Below, piece after piece: positions 7,185 through 11,063 of a stretch of DNA of 11,063 nt (positions within the stretch are counted from its first letter, which is position 1; each line of letters opens with the position of its first letter). Source of the DNA: GWA1-39-11 sp964640435 (GTDB lineage: Bacteria; Patescibacteriota; Microgenomatia; Levybacterales; GWA1-39-11). The stretch spans positions 1 to 11,063 of the forward strand of contig CAZXFJ010000034.1 in assembly GCA_964640435.1 (NCBI GenBank), in the 5' to 3' direction. The notes under the pieces are model-generated. The model worked only from the letters and a program-made list of their open reading frames with translations, made no database searches and had not been told where the DNA came from. Both the position numbers and the translations under genes were made by a program.

Positions 7185-8342
7185 TTAATTTTTTAAGGCC
7201 AAAATTACCTTAAAGTAGTCTCTTAATATACTCGATGAAAGACTTTTTATCAAACCTTTATTTTCTCCATCTTTTGTTTGAAGCTTAGGCTCATCTTTTG
7301 CAAGTTTTACTACTGCAGGTTTGTAATTTGTTAGCTCAGGGTTACCTTTTTTCTTTGCAATCGCTTGGTAAGCTTTACCATATTCAGTAAAGTCTCCGCC
7401 CTTATAGAAGGTAAATTTGTCAAAAGGACCGCCATTTGATTCTAAAACGAAAGGAGTAACAGCAATAACTCTTGGATCTTGACCCCAAATTTCAACCATA
7501 GCCATTTGAAAATACTTTGAAATTACACTACCAGGAAGGACTGTAGCATTCCAACCTGTTTCGGTTATAAAAACTGGCATCTGTCGACCTACAAATCGCT
7601 CTACAATATCAAGTTCATATTTATATGTAGATGTGCCTTCTTGTTTAGATTTTGATGGAGGTTCAGCAAAATTTGGATTTGGATATGAGTGACTTGAAAG
7701 TCCATCAATCTTTTTAAAAACATCCGGGTTATGTTGTCCCATTTTGTTTAAAAATACTAAATTATCAACATATCTTGATCCATCATTTGGAGCAGCATTA
7801 TCAAATCCCCCCGCAATAACAAAAAAATCTGGACTTATACTTTTAAACGCATCTGATGCATAAGCAACAAAGTCTGCATATTCTCCAGGATCTGGTGCTT
7901 CTCCACCCCATTCATCAAAACGATTCACTTCATTAAATAAAAGTACGTATCTATTTTTAGTTGGCCAATTAAGTGAATTAAGAAAGTTTGCAAAATCGAG
8001 TATGTCATAGTCTGATGGCTTTCTCCAAACGGCCGTGTTTGCAAAATACGGCTCTGTTGCGATTCTAATAATGGGTATTAAGTGTGCTTTTTTTGCATCA
8101 TCCATAAACTTTTGCCATTTTTCCATGTCACGATCACCATATTGAATAGGAATTGTCACATACCCCCAATCCCCACCACTTGTATTTACCAGTCTTGAGG
8201 CTAAGTCAAGCTCTGTTGGGAAAAGAATATGTATGCCAAATATATTGTTTGTTCGAGTCATTGGGTTATATGCAGCAAAAGACATACTTGAGGAAGTTAG
8301 GAAGATTAACATCATGAATATAATTAAGAAGATTTTTTTCAT
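7185..8342 (-). CDS. Secreted glycoside-hydrolase-like TIM-barrel protein
   Basis: This 385-residue protein starts with a Sec signal peptide: lysines at 2-3, a hydrophobic core at about 4-15, and a likely cleavage after SFA at residue 23. The remainder reads as a clan-A type (beta/alpha)8 glycoside hydrolase. LLFNEVNRFDEWGG (134-147) carries the Asn-Glu pair expected for the acid/base (N137-E138), and PVFITETGW (256-264) carries the likely nucleophile E261, about 120 residues later as the clan predicts. SSHSYPNPN (216-224) resembles the His-containing strand-6 motif. No family number or substrate can be assigned from the sequence. The barrel ends near residue 332, followed by a Lys-rich linker and a hydrophobic C-terminal segment that might contact the membrane. 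No lipobox or sortase motif is seen. It is the first gene of the seven-gene operon and has its own leaderless-type promoter. The protein probably acts outside the cytoplasmic membrane on glycans. Confidence 0.8.
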   Translation of the reverse strand: MKKIFLIIFMMLIFLTSSSMSFAAYNPMTRTNNIFGIHILFPTELDLASRLVNTSGGDWGYVTIPIQYGDRDMEKWQKFMDDAKKAHLIPIIRIATEPYFANTAVWRKPSDYDILDFANFLNSLNWPTKNRYVLLFNEVNRFDEWGGEAPDPGEYADFVAYASDAFKSISPDFFVIAGGFDNAAPNDGSRYVDNLVFLNKMGQHNPDVFKKIDGLSSHSYPNPNFAEPPSKSKQEGTSTYKYELDIVERFVGRQMPVFITETGWNATVLPGSVISKYFQMAMVEIWGQDPRVIAVTPFVLESNGGPFDKFTFYKGGDFTEYGKAYQAIAKKKGNPELTNYKPAVVKLAKDEPKLQTKDGENKGLIKSLSSSILRDYFKVILALKN

Positions 8343-8349
8343 AATAGAG

Positions 8350-8377
8350 AGTATATTTTACCATGTTTAGTCATCAA
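8350..8377 (-). promoter_or_regulatory. Promoter of the seven-gene minus-strand operon, leaderless type
   Basis: On the minus strand TTGATG (8372-8377) is followed after 16 bp by TATACT (8350-8355), then 7 nt to the ATG at 8342. Transcription should therefore begin at or very near the start codon. A TAAAAT box (8355-8360) just upstream is an alternative -10. It is divergent from the glmS promoter about 20 bp away. Confidence 0.55.
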
Positions 8378-8386
8378 ACACTAAAC
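8365..8386. repeat. 7-bp inverted repeat between the divergent promoters
   Basis: GTTTAGT (8365-8371) and ACTAAAC (8380-8386) form a perfect inverted repeat with an 8-bp spacer. It overlaps the -35 region of the minus-strand operon promoter. A dimeric regulator could bind here, but no known operator is recognised. Confidence 0.4.
8374..8383 (+). repeat. TCAAACACTA repeat, copy 1 (promoter region)
   Basis: TCAAACACTA occurs here and again, exactly, at 8700-8709 across the glmS start. A near-copy with one extra A (TCAAAACACTA) lies on the opposite strand at 8447-8457. Copy 1 overlaps the -35 region of the minus-strand operon. It could be a regulator site, or at RNA level the two downstream copies can pair. 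Confidence 0.45.
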
Positions 8387-8387
8387 C

Positions 8388-8422
8388 TATAGCAATTGAC
8401 AAACTTTTTTAAAATTGCTATA
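8388..8422. repeat. 10-bp perfect inverted repeat spanning the glmS promoter
   Basis: TATAGCAATT (8388-8397) and AATTGCTATA (8413-8422) are exact inverted copies separated by 15 bp. The left arm runs into the -35 box and the right arm into the -10 box of the glmS promoter. It lies upstream of the predicted transcription start, so an RNA terminator role is unlikely and a DNA operator is the natural reading. The repeat is AT-rich, so partial chance origin is possible. Confidence 0.5.
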
Positions 8423-8424
8423 CT
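8396..8424 (+). promoter_or_regulatory. Strong sigma70 promoter of glmS
   Basis: A perfect TTGACA (8396-8401), a 17-bp spacer and TATACT (8419-8424) preceded by TG one base upstream (extended -10, 8416-8417). Transcription should start near 8431, giving a leader of about 278 nt before the glmS ATG. This is the best promoter in the window and the only one with a long leader. Confidence 0.85.
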
Positions 8425-8445
8425 CACATTTGTTCTTTGATAGAA

Positions 8446-8457
8446 ATAGTGTTTTGA
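8446..8457 (+). promoter_or_regulatory. Anti-start segment just 5' of the ribozyme cleavage site
   Basis: ATAGTGTTT (8446-8454) is perfectly complementary to AAACACTAT (8702-8710), which includes the A and U of the glmS AUG. With one bulged U the helix gains two more pairs (G8456-C8701, A8457-U8700). The segment lies between the predicted transcription start (about 8431) and the predicted cleavage site (8459/8460), so self-cleavage would cut it off the mRNA. The functional meaning is inference. Confidence 0.45.
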
Positions 8458-8458
8458 G

Positions 8459-8631
8459 AGCGTGTGGTCCCAGGCAAAACTTGGGAATACGAGGAGAGGG
8501 TCTTGTTGAAAAACAAGAAATCGAACCTTCATTAATTTGAAGAGTATCTGCGGAAACCCTCAGGTCTGTTGCGATCTTGATATTGTTTTAAAAAATTACA
8601 GTAATGTAGTAATAAAGAAACAATAAGCAAC
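8459..8631 (+). ncRNA. Divergent glmS self-cleaving ribozyme in the glmS leader
   Basis: The glmS ribozyme cleaves its mRNA when bound to glucosamine-6-phosphate, the GlmS product. Here the predicted scissile step is A8459/G8460 within AGCG. P1 is TCCCAGG/CTTGGGA (8468-8474 with 8480-8486). ACGAGG (8489-8494) follows. P2 is GAGGGT (8496-8501) with ACCCTC (8556-8561). ATCGA (8520-8524) and GCGGA (8550-8554) are core segments. P3 is AGGTC (8562-8566) with GATCT (8573-8577), whose loop GTTGC (8568-8572) pairs with GCAAC (8627-8631), the nested P3/P3.1 arrangement of the family. P4 is TATTGTTT (8581-8588) with AAACAATA (8618-8625). It encloses a GUAA-capped P4.1 (8597-8608) and the conserved AAAG (8614-8617). 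The order matches the family throughout. Two extra hairpins are inserted: 8502-8517 with a GAAA loop, and 8527-8542. GCGCC reads GCGUG and UGACGAGG reads AUACGAGG, so cleavage activity is unproven. Confidence 0.82.
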
Positions 8632-8708
8632 CTACGAATAAACTTCTAGTCTACTATTTCTTCAAATTACTTAAATTTAACGAATAAGTTAAATTATTTT
8701 CAAACACT
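8632..8708 (+). other. Downstream part of the glmS leader, with an AT hairpin before the start codon
   Basis: This AT-rich stretch links the ribozyme to the glmS start. AATTTAAC (8674-8681) and GTTAAATT (8688-8695) form a perfect 8-bp stem with a 6-nt loop, ending 13 nt before the ATG. No Shine-Dalgarno site is visible between hairpin and ATG. TCTTCAAATTA (8659-8669) is perfectly complementary to 8533-8543 inside the ribozyme. No open reading frame of note is present, and the stem is too AT-rich and lacks a proper U-run to be a convincing terminator. Confidence 0.5.
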
Positions 8709-10469
8709 ATGTGTGGAATATTTGCTTATATAGGTAAACGTGATGTTGCTGCGCAAACAGTTCTTGATGGTCTCAAGATTCTGGAATACCGCGGATATGA
8801 TTCGTGGGGAATTGCAGTAAAGACAGGCGAGAAAATAACTTCTGAAAAACATGTCGGTAAAATCGGGGATGCAAAAACTGTACTTCCTAAATCATCACTG
8901 GGCATTGGTCACACAAGATGGGCAACTCATGGTGGAGTTACAGACACAAATGCTCATCCACATCTTGATTGTAATAAACAAATTGCAATAGTTCACAATG
9001 GAATCGTTGAAAATAATGACGCACTTCGATCTTCACTTATCAAAAAAGGGCACAAATTTGTTTCAGAAACAGATACGGAAGTTATAGCTCATTTAATTGA
9101 AGAAACAGCTAAAAAAGAGAGAGATTTCCCAACTGCAGTTCGAAAATCTTTCCTAAAACTAACAGGTCTTAATGCTGTTGTTGTTCAAAACTCAACTTCA
9201 TCTCAAATTGTTGCGATTAAAAATGGTTCACCCCTTATTATTGGCCGTGGTAAAGAAGAATTTTTCCTTGCATCAGACGCCTCAGCTGTTATCCCACACA
9301 CCAAATCCGTTATTTTTCTTGAAGATAATCAAATGGTTGTTATTAACGGGGATATTCTACTTTATGACTCAAACACTGGTGCAAAAATTAAACCTGAATT
9401 TGTAGAATTAACATGGAAAGCAGAAGCTGCTGAAAAAGGCAAATACAAACACTTTCTTTTAAAAGAAATTAATGAACAGCCTCACATGATTGAGGGAGCT
9501 ATTCTTTCAAACCAAGAACAAGCAGTTCGCCTTGCAACTTTAATAGAAAAAGCAAAGGGAACGTTTATGCTCGGTTGTGGAACTGCCTCATATGCTGCGC
9601 TTGCTGGTACATATCTTTTCTCACATATAGCAAAAGTCCATGTTAATTTCTCAATAGGATCAGAATTTGAATATCTAGAAGATTATCTTAATTCTAGAAG
9701 TTTAGTTATTCCAATTTCACAAAGTGGAGAAACAATTGATGTTATTGATCCAGTCAACAAAGCAAAAAAGAAAGGTGCAAAAATTGCAGCGGTTGTAAAC
9801 GTTATGGGATCAACACTTTACCGCGCAGCACACGACAAATTCATGATCAACGCAGGTCCTGAAAAAGCTGTTGTTTCAACAAAAGCATTTATTGCAATGT
9901 ACTCTCTACTTCTGCTTACTGCCTACTCACTTGTTAATAAAACAAATGAAGGAAAAGAGTTGTTACTTAAAGCAGCAGAAGATCTTAGAAAAATTCTTTC
10001 AAAACAAGAAGTAATTAAAAAAACTGCTAAAAAACTTAAAAATGCTGAACACGTTTTCATAATCGGTCGAGGTCTTTCATATGTTGGAGCACTTGAAGCA
10101 TCATTAAAACTTAAAGAAACAGCATATGTTCATGCCGAAGGATTTGCTGGAGGAGAACTCAAACACGGAGTTATTGCTTTAATTGAAAAAGGGACACCAT
10201 GTATAGTTCTTGCCCCAAATGATGAAACATATGACGAGATTATTTCAAACGCACAGCAAATCAAATCCCGTGGTGGAGTTATTATTGGAATTGGACCAAA
10301 AAATAGTCCAACCTTTGATCTATTTATCGAAACAGGAGACAATAAAGAAGCAACTTTTATATCACAAATTGTTTCAGTTCAACTTCTCGCGTATTACACA
10401 GCACTAGAACGAGGAATTAAAGATCCAGATAAACCCCGAAACTTGGCAAAATCTGTTACTGTTAAGTAA
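8709..10469 (+). CDS. glmS: Glutamine-fructose-6-phosphate aminotransferase (isomerizing)
   Basis: GlmS makes glucosamine-6-phosphate from fructose-6-phosphate and glutamine, the first step of UDP-GlcNAc synthesis for peptidoglycan and other glycans. The 586-residue length is slightly under the usual 600-610. The N-terminal class II glutaminase domain (about 1-235) has the nucleophile Cys2, HTRWATHG (68-75), NAHPH (81-85), the oxyanion pair N98-G99 and SETDTEV (119-125). The first SIS domain (about 285-410) holds GCGTASYAALAG (289-300) and the phosphate loop ISQSGET (336-342). The second (about 445-575) has IIGRGLSYVGALEASLKLKE (451-470) and GGELKHG (481-487). The C-terminus is the invariant PRNLAKSVTV (576-585). 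Nothing suggests inactivity. The ATG must be the true start because Cys2 has to follow the removed Met. There is no Shine-Dalgarno site. Expression is probably controlled by the long ribozyme-containing leader. PGI/PMI, coded on the opposite strand, supplies the substrate. Confidence 0.98.
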   Translation: MCGIFAYIGKRDVAAQTVLDGLKILEYRGYDSWGIAVKTGEKITSEKHVGKIGDAKTVLPKSSLGIGHTRWATHGGVTDTNAHPHLDCNKQIAIVHNGIVENNDALRSSLIKKGHKFVSETDTEVIAHLIEETAKKERDFPTAVRKSFLKLTGLNAVVVQNSTSSQIVAIKNGSPLIIGRGKEEFFLASDASAVIPHTKSVIFLEDNQMVVINGDILLYDSNTGAKIKPEFVELTWKAEAAEKGKYKHFLLKEINEQPHMIEGAILSNQEQAVRLATLIEKAKGTFMLGCGTASYAALAGTYLFSHIAKVHVNFSIGSEFEYLEDYLNSRSLVIPISQSGETIDVIDPVNKAKKKGAKIAAVVNVMGSTLYRAAHDKFMINAGPEKAVVSTKAFIAMYSLLLLTAYSLVNKTNEGKELLLKAAEDLRKILSKQEVIKKTAKKLKNAEHVFIIGRGLSYVGALEASLKLKETAYVHAEGFAGGELKHGVIALIEKGTPCIVLAPNDETYDEIISNAQQIKSRGGVIIGIGPKNSPTFDLFIETGDNKEATFISQIVSVQLLAYYTALERGIKDPDKPRNLAKSVTVK

Positions 10470-10486
10470 TTTAGCCTCAATTTTAG

Positions 10487-10492
10487 TATAAT
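10487..10492 (+). promoter_or_regulatory. -10 box for a leaderless dus mRNA
   Basis: A perfect TATAAT lies 6 nt before the ATG of the downstream gene, the same geometry as at rsmI. No good -35 hexamer sits at 16-18 bp, and no terminator hairpin separates it from the glmS stop 17 nt upstream, so read-through from glmS may also contribute. Confidence 0.55.
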
Positions 10493-10498
10493 TACACT

Positions 10499-11063
10499 AT
10501 GAAATCCTTTTGGAAAGATTTACCAAAACCTATTTTTGCACTTGCTCCTATGGAGGGAGTTACAGATACTGTCTTTCGACGTATCATTAATTACTGTGGT
10601 CGCCCAACTGTATATTTTACTGAGTTTACTAACGTTGATGGTCTTTTTTCTAAAGGAAAAGAACATGTTGAACATAGATTATTCTTTAAACCTGAAGAAA
10701 AACCACTTGTTGCTCAAATTTGGGGAATGAAACCTGAAAACTATACAAAAGCTGCCGAAAAAATCGGTGAGATGGGTTATGACGGAATAGATATAAACAT
10801 GGGTTGCCCAGAAAAGTCAGTTGTTGCTAGGGGCGCCTGCGCAGGACTAATTCATAACCCACAACTTGCTGGAGAAATCATTGCAGCAACCAAAGCGGGC
10901 GCTGGTGACTTACCTGTTTCAGTTAAAACCAGAATCGGTATAAAAGAAATTGAAACTGAGCGCTGGATATCATTTTTACTCGAACAAAATATTGATGCAT
11001 TAACGGTACATCTACGAACAGTTCGCGAGATGTCAAAGGTTACTCCACACTATGATGAGATGG
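10499..11063 (+). CDS. dus: tRNA-dihydrouridine synthase, 3' end beyond the window
   Basis: Dus enzymes are FMN-dependent and reduce specific uridines in tRNA to dihydrouridine. The first 188 residues are visible. The FMN-binding LAPMEGVTDTVFRR (15-28) is canonical for the N-terminus of the TIM barrel. VAQIWG (71-76) is the next conserved strand. DINMGCPEKSVV (98-109) contains the catalytic Cys103. LPVSVKTRIG (138-147) and ALTVHLRT (167-174) match the FMN-phosphate and tRNA-contact strands; the last is usually VHGR, with Leu replacing Gly here. RGACAGLIHNP (111-121) replaces the more usual GSALLxxP pattern. Subfamily and target uridine cannot be assigned from this fragment. The start follows a -10 box by 6 nt, without a Shine-Dalgarno site. 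The reading frame is open to the window edge. Confidence 0.93.
   Translation, partial: MKSFWKDLPKPIFALAPMEGVTDTVFRRIINYCGRPTVYFTEFTNVDGLFSKGKEHVEHRLFFKPEEKPLVAQIWGMKPENYTKAAEKIGEMGYDGIDINMGCPEKSVVARGACAGLIHNPQLAGEIIAATKAGAGDLPVSVKTRIGIKEIETERWISFLLEQNIDALTVHLRTVREMSKVTPHYDEM

Noticed and set aside
8674..8700. Hairpin plus T-rich tail as an intrinsic terminator before glmS
   Set aside because: The stem is nearly all A-T and the tail has only four consecutive T, so termination would be inefficient.
8431..8708. 6S RNA, SRP RNA, T-box or tRNA in the glmS leader
   Set aside because: The GGAAG/AGCAG SRP signature, a T-box anticodon-like element and any tRNA cloverleaf are absent, while the helix order fits the glmS ribozyme.
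9172..9405. Plus-strand open frame inside glmS in another frame
   Set aside because: Leu/Lys-rich translation typical of a frame-shifted read of an AT-rich gene; glmS is intact.
10130..10407. Minus- and plus-strand open frames over the second SIS domain of glmS
   Set aside because: Shadows of the conserved glmS coding frame.
39..10469. Alternative genetic code (UGA as glycine)
   Set aside because: No complete gene ends in TGA, but none contains TGA in frame either, and glycines are encoded normally, so the standard code suffices.
10536..10730. Plus-strand open frame within the dus gene
   Set aside because: It overlaps the dus frame, which carries the FMN-site and catalytic-Cys motifs; this frame has none.

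Overview
The window is an AT-rich, densely packed bacterial chromosome segment. It looks like the Candidate Phyla Radiation (Patescibacteria), probably a Microgenomates-type lineage. The reasons are compact versions of housekeeping proteins (228-residue RsmI, 229-residue HolA), almost no intergenic space, few Shine-Dalgarno sites, and a combination of sugar-phosphate genes with a bifunctional PGI/PMI. Lineage is an inference from protein style only. All ten complete genes end in TAA or TAG and none contains an in-frame TGA, so the UGA=Gly code of Gracilibacteria is not indicated. Positions 1-38 are too short to interpret.

Layout. A DedA membrane protein (39-743, minus) and rsmI (763-1449, plus) diverge from a 19-bp gap. 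rsmI converges on, and overlaps by 4 bp, the last gene of a long minus-strand operon. Read from its promoter, this operon is: secreted glycoside-hydrolase-like protein (8342-7185), holA (7183-6494), phosphomannomutase (6483-5098), cupin mannose-6-phosphate isomerase (5098-4664), PGI/PMI (4664-3621), stand-alone PEP-synthase-like N-terminal domain (3579-2701) and enolase-like protein (2699-1446). Junctions are 1, 10, -1, -1, 41 and 1 nt. On the plus strand follow a strong promoter (8396-8424), a long structured leader (about 8431-8708), glmS (8709-10469) and a 5'-partial tRNA-dihydrouridine synthase (10499 to the window edge).

The genes centre on fructose-6-phosphate. PGI/PMI and the cupin isomerase interconvert glucose-6-P, fructose-6-P and mannose-6-P. 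The mutase makes mannose-1-P (or glucose-1-P). GlmS draws fructose-6-P towards glucosamine-6-P and amino sugars for the envelope.

The main discovery is the glmS leader. It can be folded helix by helix as a divergent glmS self-cleaving ribozyme: P1, P2, the nested P3/P3.1 pairings, P4, a GNRA-capped P4.1, and the conserved AUCGA, GCGGA and AAAG segments. It carries two extra hairpins and several changes at normally conserved core bases. The short segment just 5' of the predicted cleavage site is complementary to the glmS start-codon region, and a second 11-nt complementarity joins the ribozyme core to the late leader. Together these suggest an RNA switch.

A second notable point is the last pair of the operon. 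The enolase homologue has lost key catalytic residues and sits 1 nt from an orphan, degenerate PEP-synthase ATP-binding domain. A third is promoter geometry: -10 hexamers lie 6-8 nt before several start codons, which predicts leaderless mRNAs.
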